Source: Faecousia sp.
GTDB taxonomy: Bacteria; Bacillota; Clostridia; Oscillospirales; Oscillospiraceae
Direction of reading: 5' to 3'
Assembly: GCA_029257335.1 (NCBI GenBank)
Contig: JARIBV010000043.1
Coordinates: 1-54,864 of the forward strand
Length of the DNA stretch: 54,864 bases
Positions 44,448 to 53,363 of the stretch are shown piece after piece. The position numbers and the translations under genes were made by a program. The notes beneath the pieces were generated by a model. That model saw only the letters and a list, made by a program, of their open reading frames with translations. It was not told where the DNA came from and made no database searches. Numbering within the stretch: the first letter of the stretch is position 1; each line of letters opens with the position of its first letter.

Positions 44448-45428
44448 ATGTTATTAAGCATTGTCATCCCTGTTTATAATACCAAAGAATATCTGGAATC
44501 CTGTCTCAATTCCATTCTGGCCTGCGACTGCTCCGACTGCGAGATCCTGCTCATTGACGACGGCTCCACCGACGGGGTCAGCCCCGGCCTGTGCGACCGT
44601 CTTGCCCACCGGCACAGCTCCCTGATCCGGGTCATCCATCAGGAAAACAAGGGCCTGGGAGGCGCCCGCAACACCGGCCTGGAAGCCGCCTGCGGAGAAT
44701 ATGTCTTTTTTCCCGACAGTGACGACACCGTGGCGCCGGAAACCCTGTCCGTGCTGAAGCGCACCATCCGGCAGACTAAGGCCGATATTGTGGCCTTCAA
44801 CTTCTTCTCCGATGACGGTGCAGGTCACCTCACCCCCATGGAGGCCAGCTGCTTTTGCAGCGATGTCCCCTTCCGCCTTCAGGACCGGCCGGAATTTTTG
44901 CTGTCCATCCCCAGCGCCTGCTGCCGGGTGTGGCGCAGAAGTCTGTTTCTGGAGTTTCATATCCGCTACCCCAGCCGGGTGTGGTATGAGGACCTGCGCA
45001 CCACCACCAAGCTCTTCTGTGTGGCCCGGTCCATCGTGACCATCCCCGATCACCTGTACCACTATTTGCAGCGGCCCGGCTCCATTATGCATTCGCCCAA
45101 TGTGGACAGGAACCGGGAAATCATTCAGGCCTTTGACGATGTGCTGGGCTGGTACGAAGAAAACGGCCTGTTTGCGTCCTATGAGGACATTCTGTGCCGA
45201 CTGTGCATCGACCACCTCTATCTGGCCGCCTCCGTGCGGGTGGCCACGGCGGACCCCTGCCACCCCCTGCTAGAGGAGTTTTCCTCCTATCTCAAGTCCC
45301 ATTTCCCCGGCTACCAGGCCAACCCCTATCTGGGCCAGCTCCCCGCCCTGCGCAAGCTGGTCTTTCGGCTCCTGGAAAAGAAACACTATCACACACTGCG
45401 TCTGTTGTTCCGCATCAAGGGCAACTGA
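44448..45428 (+). CDS. Family 2 glycosyltransferase
   Basis: 326 residues, GT-A fold. N-terminal SIVIPVYN, nucleotide-sugar site IDDGSTDG (about 37-44) and metal-binding FPDSDD (about 88-93). Probably adds a sugar to the lipid-linked repeat on the cytoplasmic face. GGGAGG precedes the ATG. Acceptor and donor unknown. Confidence 0.92.
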   Translation: MLLSIVIPVYNTKEYLESCLNSILACDCSDCEILLIDDGSTDGVSPGLCDRLAHRHSSLIRVIHQENKGLGGARNTGLEAACGEYVFFPDSDDTVAPETLSVLKRTIRQTKADIVAFNFFSDDGAGHLTPMEASCFCSDVPFRLQDRPEFLLSIPSACCRVWRRSLFLEFHIRYPSRVWYEDLRTTTKLFCVARSIVTIPDHLYHYLQRPGSIMHSPNVDRNREIIQAFDDVLGWYEENGLFASYEDILCRLCIDHLYLAASVRVATADPCHPLLEEFSSYLKSHFPGYQANPYLGQLPALRKLVFRLLEKKHYHTLRLLFRIKGN

Positions 45429-45450
45429 TTCATAGAAAAGAGGCAACAGA

Positions 45451-46722
45451 TTGAAACTGCGTAAACCCAATTTGACAGAGAGCAAGGGCGCTTTGCTGAA
45501 AAACACCGCCATGCTCTATATCCTTCAGTTCTCTACCTATTTCCTGGGTCTTATGGTGACCCCCTACGAGACCCGTGTGCTGGGAGACGAGATCTTCGGC
45601 TATCTTGGGGCATCCGCCGCCATTATGGTCTATTTCCAGCTGATTATTGATTTCGGCTTTCTGCTTTCCGCCACGGAGGAGGTCTCCCGGTCCCGCTCGG
45701 ACCGGAAGGCCCTGTGTACGGTGTTTACCTCCGTGACCCTGGCAAAACTGATGCTTGCCGGTATTTCCGCCATTGTGCTGGTATGTCTGTGCAACATGAT
45801 CCCCGCCTGGGAGCAGAAAAAAACTCTGCTGTATCTCACTTTCGGGGCCACCTTCCTCACCTCCATGATGCCCGATTACCTCTATCGGGGTCTGGAAAAA
45901 ATGAGCGCCATTACCATGCGCACCGTGGCCATCCGGGTATTTTTCACCTGCTCCATTTTCTTCTTCCTCAAAAAGCCGGAGGATATCTGCATCATCCCCA
46001 TCCTCAACATCATCGGAAACGGTGTGGCCCTGATCTTTGCCTATCTCCACCTGTCCAAGCGGCTGAATATCCGCTTCTGCCGGGTGCAAAAGCGTGACAT
46101 TACCTCCACCCTGCGCCGCTCTTCCACCTTCTTCTATTCCAGAATGGCCACTACCGCCTATACTGCCCTCAATACCGTGATTCTGGACATCATCTCCGGC
46201 AGCGGCGTGCAGACCAGCTACTATACCTCTGCCAACACCTTGATTACCGCCGGAAAGAACGGCCTGTCCCCCATTTCCGACAGCCTCTATCCCTACATGG
46301 CGCTGCACCGGGACTTCAAGCTGGTGAAAAAGATCCTGCTGATCTTTGAGCCTATCTGCATTGCGGTGTGCACTGTGGCTTTCATCTGGGCCGAGGATCT
46401 GTGTCTCATCTTCTTTGGTCCCGACTTCGGCCCCACCGGCCAGGTGCTGCGGGCCATGCTTCCCATCGGCGTGGTGATCCTGCCCAGCTATGTGCTGGGA
46501 TTCCCCACCATGACCGCCATGGGCCTTTCCAAGCACGCAAATCTGTCTGTGATCGTGGGTTCTGTGTTCCATGTGTGCGTGCTGTCCCTGCTTTTTGTGA
46601 CCCAGAGCCTCAACATGGTCAGCCTGGGCCTCACCGTCTCTCTTACGGAGACCGTGATCCTCATTTATCGCATTGTCATCATTGTGAAAAATCGCCATAT
46701 TATGAGCCGTCAGGAGGCCTAA
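45451..46722 (+). CDS. Wzx-type polysaccharide flippase
   Basis: 423 residues, about twelve membrane helices, MATE/PST-type. Flips undecaprenyl-linked oligosaccharides. N-terminal KNTAMLYILQFSTY and the VTPYETRVLG block are typical of PST flippases. Start is TTG 45451 with AAAAGAGG ahead; no nearer ATG is available. Confidence 0.9.
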   Translation: MKLRKPNLTESKGALLKNTAMLYILQFSTYFLGLMVTPYETRVLGDEIFGYLGASAAIMVYFQLIIDFGFLLSATEEVSRSRSDRKALCTVFTSVTLAKLMLAGISAIVLVCLCNMIPAWEQKKTLLYLTFGATFLTSMMPDYLYRGLEKMSAITMRTVAIRVFFTCSIFFFLKKPEDICIIPILNIIGNGVALIFAYLHLSKRLNIRFCRVQKRDITSTLRRSSTFFYSRMATTAYTALNTVILDIISGSGVQTSYYTSANTLITAGKNGLSPISDSLYPYMALHRDFKLVKKILLIFEPICIAVCTVAFIWAEDLCLIFFGPDFGPTGQVLRAMLPIGVVILPSYVLGFPTMTAMGLSKHANLSVIVGSVFHVCVLSLLFVTQSLNMVSLGLTVSLTETVILIYRIVIIVKNRHIMSRQEA

Positions 46723-46725
46723 GCC

Positions 46726-47871
46726 ATGGACCTTATGAAAAAGCTAACCACCGCCGCCTGCTGGTGCCTCAGTCTGGCACTGCCGGTGAAAAAGAACCGG
46801 GTGGTCTTTTGCAGCTACTACGGCCGGGGATATTCCGACAATCCCAAGGCCATCGCCCAAGCCATGCTGGATATGGGCACCCACGCAGAGCTGGTGTGGC
46901 TTCTGAAAAACGAAGAAGATGCCAAGTCCCTGCCCCGGGGGATCCGCCCCTGCCCCTATGACTCTCCCAAGCGGATCTGGACCCTGGCCACTGCCAGAGT
47001 CTGGGTGGACAACTGCCGAAAGTACGACCGGTTCAAAAAGAAGAATCAGTATTATCTGCAAACCTGGCACGGATTTCCCCTCAAGCGGATCGAAAAGGAT
47101 GCCCTGGATTCTCTGGCCCCCGACTTTGAAAAGGGCGCCGTCAAGGATTCCCGGCACACGGACCTTCTGCTCTCCAACAGTGCCCACTCCACCACGGTCC
47201 TTCGCCGGGCCTACTGGTACGACGGTGCCATCGGGCAGTACGGCTCTCCCCGCAACGATGTATTTTTCACCGCCCAGCCCCAGGTACGGGAGAAGGTCCT
47301 TCACCACTTTGGACTGGATGCGGACCGAAAGCTTCTGCTCTACGCCCCTACCTTCCGTGCAGACCACTCCACCGATGCCTACCGCATCCAGATGGAGCAG
47401 GCACTGAAAGCCTGTGAGAAGCGATTCGGCGGCCTTTGGACCGGTCTTGTGCGGCTTCACCCCAATGTAGCCGGTCAGTCCGCCGGTCTGTTCCTCTATG
47501 ACCGGGACCGGATCCTGGATGCTACCTCTTACCCGGATATGCAGGAGCTACTGATTTGTGCAGATCTGCTCATCACCGACTATTCCTCTTCCATGTTTGA
47601 CTATGCCCTGAGCCGTCGGCCCTGCATCCAGTTTGCCCTGGATCTGGACTGCTACCGCAAGGACCGCAACTTCTATTTCCCTCTGGATCAGCTGCCCTTC
47701 CCTCTGGCCACCACCAACGGGGAGCTGGAAGAAAAGATCCTGCATTTTGACGAAGAGACCTATCTCACCCAATGGGACCATTTCCGTTCCACCCAGTCCT
47801 TCTACGAGGACGGAAACGCCTCCAAGCGCTGCGCCCGGTGGATCGAGGATCGCATCAACGGAAAGGATTGA
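46726..47871 (+). CDS. CDP-glycerol/ribitol glycerophosphotransferase (TagB/TagF family)
   Basis: 381 residues. Family blocks: QTWHGFPLKRIEKD (about 107-120), SPRNDVFF, LYAPTFR, LHPNV and DLLITDYSSSMFDYA (about 283-297). Such enzymes transfer glycerol-phosphate or ribitol-phosphate from CDP-activated donors to a glycan or polyol chain at the membrane. With TagD next door, CDP-glycerol is the likely donor. AGGAGG precedes the ATG. Confidence 0.92.
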   Translation: MDLMKKLTTAACWCLSLALPVKKNRVVFCSYYGRGYSDNPKAIAQAMLDMGTHAELVWLLKNEEDAKSLPRGIRPCPYDSPKRIWTLATARVWVDNCRKYDRFKKKNQYYLQTWHGFPLKRIEKDALDSLAPDFEKGAVKDSRHTDLLLSNSAHSTTVLRRAYWYDGAIGQYGSPRNDVFFTAQPQVREKVLHHFGLDADRKLLLYAPTFRADHSTDAYRIQMEQALKACEKRFGGLWTGLVRLHPNVAGQSAGLFLYDRDRILDATSYPDMQELLICADLLITDYSSSMFDYALSRRPCIQFALDLDCYRKDRNFYFPLDQLPFPLATTNGELEEKILHFDEETYLTQWDHFRSTQSFYEDGNASKRCARWIEDRINGKD

Positions 47872-47876
47872 ATATT

Positions 47877-48266
47877 TTGAAACGAGTAATTACCTACGGC
47901 ACCTTTGACCTCCTGCACTATGGTCACATCAACCTCCTGCGCCGGGCCAAGGCCCAGGGCGACTATCTGGTGGTGGCCCTGTCCACCGATGAATTTAACT
48001 GGAATCAGAAGCAGAAGAAAAGCTATTTCTCCTATGAAGAGCGCAAGGCCATGCTGGAGGCCATCCGCTATGTAGATCTGGTCATTCCCGAAGAGAACTG
48101 GGATCAGAAGAAAACCGATGTAGAAAAATACAACATCGATGTTTTTGTCATGGGCGATGACTGGGAAGGCAAGTTCGACTTTCTCAAAGACCAGTGTGAA
48201 GTGGTCTATTTGCCCCGGACCCCGGAAATCTCCACCACCAAGATCAAAGCAGAGCTGCACACCTAA
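47877..48266 (+). CDS. tagD: Glycerol-3-phosphate cytidylyltransferase TagD
   Basis: 129 residues, exactly the usual TagD length. Makes CDP-glycerol from CTP and glycerol-3-phosphate. HxGH motif as HYGH (His14, His17) and RTPEISTTKIK (about 113-123). TTG start 47877 with GGAAAGGAT ahead, 5 nt after the transferase stop. Confidence 0.96.
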   Translation: MKRVITYGTFDLLHYGHINLLRRAKAQGDYLVVALSTDEFNWNQKQKKSYFSYEERKAMLEAIRYVDLVIPEENWDQKKTDVEKYNIDVFVMGDDWEGKFDFLKDQCEVVYLPRTPEISTTKIKAELHT

Positions 48267-48267
48267 A

Positions 48268-48310
48268 AAAGCATGGGCCGTTTCGGATCACGAAACGGCC
48301 CATGCTTTTT
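48268..48310. terminator. Bidirectional terminator
   Basis: Perfect 15-bp stem GCATGGGCCGTTTCG/CGAAACGGCCCATGC, 5-nt loop, flanked by AAAAAA and TTTTT, ending both the polymer cluster and the convergent TraX-type gene. Confidence 0.93.
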
Positions 48311-48344
48311 AATTCAACTGTTTTAGGCAGGCTCTCAAGGCCCA

Positions 48345-49118
48345 TCAGCCTGCAAGCAGGAAGACGCCCCACACCGCCAAAAGCAGCGCAGGATAGGTCA
48401 GATACTTCCCCCATCTACAGCCGCAGTCCTCTTCCTCATTGTAAAAGTGAAGGAACAAAAAGCCCAGAGGGGCCATGATGTAAAGAGGATTTAAGGTGGC
48501 GCAGAACACAGAGGCCACCGCCCCCACCGGGATCCGTTTTTCCTTCCACCGCAGGACCCACAAAATCAGCACCAGTGCCACAAGGGGCAGCCCCTCCGGC
48601 ACCCCCAGACTGGTGACGGCCAGAGCCGCCATGATGGAGATCATCACCTGAAACACAATGCCAAACGCCCCTCTGTCCTCCTGCGTTTTGTAAAAATACA
48701 GCAGCACCAGACAGATTGCCATGGCAAAAACAGGATTTCTGGACCCCTGGTCCCAAACAGTGCCGCCGGTACACAGGTTATAGGGGATTTCGGTCACCAC
48801 CGCCAGGCCAAAGACCCGGAGGAGATAGCGGCCGGGGTCTGTGGTATAGCGAAAGCCCTCCACCAGCAAAAATGCGAAAATGGGAGCGGCGCAGGATTCC
48901 AGCGCCTGTAAGCTCAGAGACAGCACCGCCAGTGCCTTGCTCTGCTGGCCGGTTTTGATCCACTCCACCAGCTGCCCCGGGGAAAGGCCCTGAATCTGCC
49001 AGGCCACCTCCGGCAGTATGCGCTTTCCCACCAGACCTGCCAGAAGGAACAAAAATCCCCACAGCCGCAGGCCCCGTTGCGTCAGGCCTCCCGGCCGGGA
49101 TGTAGCAAGTTCATTCAT
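48345..49118 (-). CDS. TraX-family membrane protein
   Basis: 257 residues, about seven membrane helices. The block AAPIFAFLLVEGFRYTTDPGR followed by EIPYNL matches the TraX family, named for an F-pilin acetylation protein but widespread in Firmicutes with no known role. No conjugation genes are near. Ribosome-binding site GAAAGGAA. Its transcript has a long GC-rich leader. Confidence 0.82.
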   Translation of the reverse strand: MNELATSRPGGLTQRGLRLWGFLFLLAGLVGKRILPEVAWQIQGLSPGQLVEWIKTGQQSKALAVLSLSLQALESCAAPIFAFLLVEGFRYTTDPGRYLLRVFGLAVVTEIPYNLCTGGTVWDQGSRNPVFAMAICLVLLYFYKTQEDRGAFGIVFQVMISIMAALAVTSLGVPEGLPLVALVLILWVLRWKEKRIPVGAVASVFCATLNPLYIMAPLGFLFLHFYNEEEDCGCRWGKYLTYPALLLAVWGVFLLAG

Positions 49119-49222
49119 CGTCTTTTTCCTTTCAGCGGGGCCGTGCCCCGGGAAGTATTTTGATTCCGTGACCGTGCCCCCGGGGAAAGCATCCCCCGGG
49201 CATGGCCGCCGGTGATGGATTC
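49119..49222 (-). promoter_or_regulatory. Structured GC-rich leader of TraX-type gene
   Basis: About 95 nt between promoter and start. On the minus strand a CCCGGGG/CCCCGGG hairpin is followed by two near copies of TCCCCGGGGGCACGG and TTCCCGGGGCACGG, 41 nt apart, so alternative pairings are possible. I recognise no known riboswitch class. Confidence 0.45.
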
Positions 49223-49251
49223 AGTATATCACTGCCGAATCCGTTTCTCAA
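49223..49251 (-). promoter_or_regulatory. Promoter of TraX-type gene
   Basis: Minus-strand -35 TTGAGA (49251-49246), 17-bp spacer, -10 TATACT (49228-49223). Confidence 0.75.
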
Positions 49252-49272
49252 TGGCATTTTTAAGCAAACGCA

Positions 49273-49300
49273 GGGGCTGTCTCGATCTGGAGACAGCCCC
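49273..49300 (-). terminator. Hairpin after DUF4317 gene
   Basis: Perfect 11-bp stem GGGGCTGTCTC/GAGACAGCCCC with a 6-nt loop, just downstream of the minus-strand stop at 49306. The following T content is low. Confidence 0.6.
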
Positions 49301-49305
49301 GGCTT

Positions 49306-50439
49306 TCATTCTTCGATCTGAATGGGGACGCCGTTGAGCTCGACCCCTTCTTCCGCCCGGATGAGGATGTACTTGGCCCCTCCCAGCACTCTTGTTTCCA
49401 TCAGGTCCCACCGCTCCGGGTTCACCTTGATGGTCACATCGGGGGTCTTGACCTCCAGCTGCTTGGGGTCCACCACATTTCTGGGGCTTAAATCCATGTC
49501 CTGCCCAAAGGCCTGGTCATACTCCTGGCCGAAGGTCTCCACCTTCTCCTCGGAGACGCCGCAGCTGGCCAGCACGCCCTTGACGGTGCTTTTGGTCACC
49601 GTAAGAGGCTCCGGCTCCTTGCTTTCCTTGTGCTCCTGGATCATGTTCACAAGCTGCCCCCGTACGGCCTGCACCGTCTCCATGGACGCCTCTTCCCCCA
49701 GAGACAAGCCCAGAATGCTTTCAAAATTCACCTTCTGCTCCCCCGCAGGCATGGGGGCCGGAGTCTTGAATACGGCGTCAATGAAGGCATCCTGGCTCAA
49801 GGAAATATTGCGGCAGTAGTACAGCGCCCCGTAGAGGTTGGTTGCCCGCCCGTCAAAGGCCGGGAACAGGAAGCCCACCTCGGGAGAGCCGACCACCCAG
49901 TCCGTGGCACGGCTGTGAAACTCCCCTGCATTTACATGGTAGGTCAGGGCCGTTTTGGTCAGCTTCACCGGGCAGATGGAACACAGGATGTACCGGAACA
50001 CCGTCTCAGAGCCCTCTGAGAAGGCCATATCGTCCTTTCCCTTGAAGGGCACATCGTATGCATCCGCCGCCAAAAGGATCAGATAGCTGCCCTCAATGTC
50101 CAGAGAGCCGATGATTTTGTCATACAGCTCATGGAGCAGCTCCTCGTTCTCCGTGCCTCCGTCCCGCAGGGCCATGAGAAGCTTGTGCTCCTGGCCGCTG
50201 GCCACCTGCTCCGTAGCGAAGGAGATGTCCACCAGATTCTTTCCCTGGGTGCCGGACATGGTCCTGCGCAGCAGCGCCAGGATCCTTTCCCCCTCGTCCT
50301 CTGACAGGACTCCCAGAGACTGGTCAAACTCAGACAGGATCTCTTTCTTTTCGTTCACATAGCATCCCCGGACCCGGGTGATACTGGTTTTTTCAGGTTT
50401 GAGCCGACGCCGCAGCTCGCCAATTTCTTTCTCGTTCAT
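49306..50439 (-). CDS. DUF4317-type conserved protein
   Basis: 377 residues, cytoplasmic. N-terminus MNEKEIGELRRRLKP and the middle block FLFPAFDGRATNLYGALYYCRN match what I know as DUF4317 proteins, common in Clostridia and of unknown role. No catalytic motif is visible. Start ATG 50439 follows AAGGAAG. It lies 33 nt after the fucosidase gene, likely cotranscribed. Confidence 0.78.
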   Translation of the reverse strand: MNEKEIGELRRRLKPEKTSITRVRGCYVNEKKEILSEFDQSLGVLSEDEGERILALLRRTMSGTQGKNLVDISFATEQVASGQEHKLLMALRDGGTENEELLHELYDKIIGSLDIEGSYLILLAADAYDVPFKGKDDMAFSEGSETVFRYILCSICPVKLTKTALTYHVNAGEFHSRATDWVVGSPEVGFLFPAFDGRATNLYGALYYCRNISLSQDAFIDAVFKTPAPMPAGEQKVNFESILGLSLGEEASMETVQAVRGQLVNMIQEHKESKEPEPLTVTKSTVKGVLASCGVSEEKVETFGQEYDQAFGQDMDLSPRNVVDPKQLEVKTPDVTIKVNPERWDLMETRVLGGAKYILIRAEEGVELNGVPIQIEE

Positions 50440-50472
50440 AATCTTCCTTCTATTCCGCCCCATCGGGGCCTT

Positions 50473-51783
50473 TTATTTCAAAAACAGTTCAATCACCGGC
50501 ACCAGACTCCGGGGCTTTACCGCAGGCAGGCTGATGACCAGAAGGTCCTTCTGCCGGGTGGCACCCAGGGAGAAATGCTCCACCCTGCCCTCCGTGAAGG
50601 TCAGCTCGCTGCCGTCCTCCAAAAACTGGGCATAATCCACCTTTCCGGCCAGACCGGGCAGCTCCAGATAGCCATAGGGGTAGGAAAACAGATGGACATA
50701 CAGGCGTTTTCCGTCCTGGCTCTGGGTAAAGCGGCAGTCCGCCGGGGCCTTGAACTCCGGCTCCGCCATGGTGCAGCCGTAGATAGAGCGGCTGTTGTAC
50801 GCCATCCACTGCCCGTAGACCTCCAGCGCCTCGCAGGCCCGCCGGTCGAAGCAGCCCCGGGCCGTGGGCCCCACATTCATCAGAAGGTTTCCGCCCAGGC
50901 TCACGGTCTCGATCAGCATCCGGATCAGCATTTCCGGGGACTTCCAGCTCATTTCATCCCGATAATAGCCCCAGGAGCCGGAAAATGTCTGGCAGGCCTC
51001 CCAGGTCACCAGCTCCCCCGTGTCCGGATGCTTCACCCAGCTCTTCGGCTGGTACTGCTCCGGCGTCCACAGGTCCTGGTCGATTTCCGCACGGTTATCT
51101 ATAATGATCTCCGGCTGAAGCTCCCGGGCCAGAGCGATGAGCCGTTCCGACTCCCAGTCCTGTTTTCCTTTTCCCTTCATCCATGGTTCCCCGGACCGGT
51201 TTTCGGAATAGGAAAAGTCAAACCACAAAATATCGATCGTTCCATAGTTGGTCAGAAGCTCCCGGACCTGATCTCTCATATAGGCGCTGTAGCGCTTCAT
51301 GTCACGGCCCTCGTTGCGCATGCAGGCCTGGGGGTCCTTACGCCGGGGGTGGAACATATCGATGGTAAAATCCGGGTGGTGCCAGTCCAGAAGGGAGTAA
51401 TAAAATCCCACCTTCAGGCCCTCTGCCCGAAACGCCTCCACATACTCCCGGAGCAGGTCCCTGCGGGCGGGGGTGTTGGTGCATTTGTAATCGGTATAGG
51501 CAGAGTCAAACATGCAAAAGCCGTCGTGGTGCTTGGCCGTCATCACGGCGTACTTCATCCCCGCCGCCCTGGCCATGGCCGCCCATGTTCGGGGCTCATA
51601 GAGATCCGGGTCAAAGTACTTGAAATAGCGCGCATACTGAGCCTCCGTCATACACTCGTTGGACTTGACCCACTCGTGCCGTGCAGGCATGGCATACAGT
51701 CCCCAGTGGATGAACATTCCAAATCGGTCATGGGTGAACCAGGCGGTATTGCCCGGCGTCTTCCTTGTGACATAGCTGGACAT
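50473..51783 (-). CDS. GH29 alpha-L-fucosidase-like glycoside hydrolase
   Basis: 436 residues. GH29 (beta/alpha)8 barrel with FGMFIHWGLYA (about 21-31), MTAKHHDGFCMF, and ILWFDF, where Asp189 is the likely nucleophile. A beta-sandwich domain follows (about 345-436). No signal peptide, so it would act on fucosides taken into the cell. GGGAGG precedes the ATG. No sugar transporter or fucose-pathway gene is adjacent. Confidence 0.92.
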   Translation of the reverse strand: MSSYVTRKTPGNTAWFTHDRFGMFIHWGLYAMPARHEWVKSNECMTEAQYARYFKYFDPDLYEPRTWAAMARAAGMKYAVMTAKHHDGFCMFDSAYTDYKCTNTPARRDLLREYVEAFRAEGLKVGFYYSLLDWHHPDFTIDMFHPRRKDPQACMRNEGRDMKRYSAYMRDQVRELLTNYGTIDILWFDFSYSENRSGEPWMKGKGKQDWESERLIALARELQPEIIIDNRAEIDQDLWTPEQYQPKSWVKHPDTGELVTWEACQTFSGSWGYYRDEMSWKSPEMLIRMLIETVSLGGNLLMNVGPTARGCFDRRACEALEVYGQWMAYNSRSIYGCTMAEPEFKAPADCRFTQSQDGKRLYVHLFSYPYGYLELPGLAGKVDYAQFLEDGSELTFTEGRVEHFSLGATRQKDLLVISLPAVKPRSLVPVIELFLK

Positions 51784-51818
51784 TTTGTTGCCTCCCTTCG
51801 GAGAAAGGTGTGCTATTT

Positions 51819-51847
51819 ATCATACTCTGCCTTCTGCTTTTCGTCAA
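51819..51847 (-). promoter_or_regulatory. Promoter of fucosidase gene
   Basis: Minus-strand -35 TTGACG (51847-51842), 17-bp spacer, -10 TATGAT (51824-51819). No cre-like operator is obvious around it. Confidence 0.8.
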
Positions 51848-51904
51848 GAGCAAAGGAAAAAACCCGGTCTGCCGGACCTTCCCTGGGCCTCTGACAGGAA
51901 ACGG

Positions 51905-51934
51905 AAAAATCCCCTCCCGGAAAACCGGGAGGGG
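51905..51934 (-). terminator. Terminator of alpha ribosomal operon
   Basis: CCCCTCCCGG pairs perfectly with CCGGGAGGGG around an AAAA/TTTT loop, followed by ATTTTT on the minus strand. Confidence 0.92.
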
Positions 51935-51955
51935 ACAGAAACGACAATGCGTCAA

Positions 51956-52297
51956 TTATACCAGCTCAATGACAGCCATCTCAGCGGCGTCACCGCGGCG
52001 AGCGCCCAGGCGAGTCACTCTGGTGTAGCCACCGTTGCGGTCAGCATACTTGGGAGCAACTTCCTTAAACAGCTTCTGGACAACATCCTCGTTGGTGATG
52101 TAGCCCATTGCGCGGCGGTAAGCAGCCAGGTTGCCCTTCTTGCCCAGGGTGATCATCTTCTCCACCACAGGCTGCACTTCCTTAGCCTTATAGAAAGTGG
52201 TCTCGATCTTGCCGTTGGCCAGCAGATCGGTGGTCAGCTGACGCAGCAGTGCTTTTCTCTGTGCACTGTTTCTGCCGAGCTTACGAGTACCGAACAT
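51956..52297 (-). CDS. rplQ: 50S ribosomal protein L17
   Basis: 113 residues. Typical Gram-positive L17 ([20 protein letters not shown] near the start, [14 protein letters not shown] near the end). Last gene of the operon, 30 nt after rpoA, followed by a strong terminator. Confidence 0.98.
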   Translation of the reverse strand: MFGTRKLGRNSAQRKALLRQLTTDLLANGKIETTFYKAKEVQPVVEKMITLGKKGNLAAYRRAMGYITNEDVVQKLFKEVAPKYADRNGGYTRVTRLGARRGDAAEMAVIELV

Positions 52298-52327
52298 TCG
52301 CGTATCCTCCTTACGTTAACAAGGTAA

Positions 52328-53287
52328 TTAGTTATTGTTGCCGGATTCTTCACTGGCCAGGGAAAGACCCATCATCTCCAGCTTCTTCTGCACTTCGTCC
52401 AGGGACTTCTTGCCCATGTTCCGAACCTTCATCATATCCTCACCGGTCTTGGAAATCAGGTCCTCAACGGTGTTGATGTTGGCTCTCTTCAGGCAGTTGA
52501 AGCTCCGAACAGACAGATCCAGCTCGTCGATGGTCATTGCAAGAACCTTATTGGTGCCCTTCTCTTCCTTCTCCACAACGGTGGAGGCGCTGGCTACACT
52601 CTCAGACAGGTTCGTAAACAGGCTCAGATGGTCAGACAGAATCTTTGCGCCCAGGGAAACGGCGTCCCGAGCGGAAATCGTAGAGTCGGTCCAGACCTCC
52701 AGGGTCAGCTTATCGTAGTCGGTCATGTTGCCAACACGGGTGTTTTCTACGGTGTAGTTCACCTTATAAACAGGGGTGTAGATGGAATCGACGGGGATGA
52801 CACCAATGACGGTCTGCGGTGTCTTGTTCCGGTCAGCAGAGACATAGCCGCGGCCATGGCTCATGGTGATCTCCATGTTGAATGTGGCATCGGCGCCCAG
52901 GGTTGCAATGTGCAGATCCGGATTCAGGATCTCCACTTCCCCGTCGGCCTTGATATCACCTGCGGTCACTTCACAGGGGCCCACTGCGTCGATATACACA
53001 GTCTTGACACCCTGGCAGTGCAGCTTTGCAATGATTCTCTTCACATTCAGTACGATCTCGGTGACATCTTCCTTGACACCGGGAATCGTGGAAAACTCAT
53101 GCTGGACGCCGGCGATCTTGATGGAGGTCGCAGCCGTGCCAGGCAGAGAGGACAGCAAAATTCTTCTCAGGGAGTTACCCAGAGTTGTACCGTAGCCCCG
53201 TTCAAGAGGTTCCACCACGTACTTGCCATAAGAGGCATCTTCGGGAGAATCCATGCACACAATGCGCGGCTTTTCAATTTCTACCAT
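52328..53287 (-). CDS. rpoA: DNA-directed RNA polymerase subunit alpha
   Basis: 319 residues. N-terminal assembly domain (about 1-230, [17 protein letters not shown]) and C-terminal domain (about 245-319) that contacts UP elements and activators, joined by a Glu/Lys linker. Sits between rpsD and rplQ as usual. Confidence 0.98.
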   Translation of the reverse strand: MVEIEKPRIVCMDSPEDASYGKYVVEPLERGYGTTLGNSLRRILLSSLPGTAATSIKIAGVQHEFSTIPGVKEDVTEIVLNVKRIIAKLHCQGVKTVYIDAVGPCEVTAGDIKADGEVEILNPDLHIATLGADATFNMEITMSHGRGYVSADRNKTPQTVIGVIPVDSIYTPVYKVNYTVENTRVGNMTDYDKLTLEVWTDSTISARDAVSLGAKILSDHLSLFTNLSESVASASTVVEKEEKGTNKVLAMTIDELDLSVRSFNCLKRANINTVEDLISKTGEDMMKVRNMGKKSLDEVQKKLEMMGLSLASEESGNNN

Positions 53288-53311
53288 GAATAAATACCCT
53301 CCTTTTCACCT

Positions 53312-53329
53312 GCGGGGCCGAAGCCCCGC
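53312..53329 (-). other. UUCG-tetraloop hairpin before rpoA
   Basis: On the minus strand, GCGGGGC-TTCG-GCCCCGC forms a 7-bp stem with a stable UUCG loop between rpsD and the rpoA ribosome-binding site. No T-run follows, so it is not a standard terminator; RNA processing or expression tuning is possible. Confidence 0.6.
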
Positions 53330-53363
53330 TACATTCAGCTTACCAATCAATGAGGGCAAAACA

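Noticed and set aside
48345..49118. TraX-family gene as evidence of a conjugative element
   Set aside because: No relaxase, type IV secretion or integrase gene is near, and flanking genes are chromosomal; the family is common outside plasmids.
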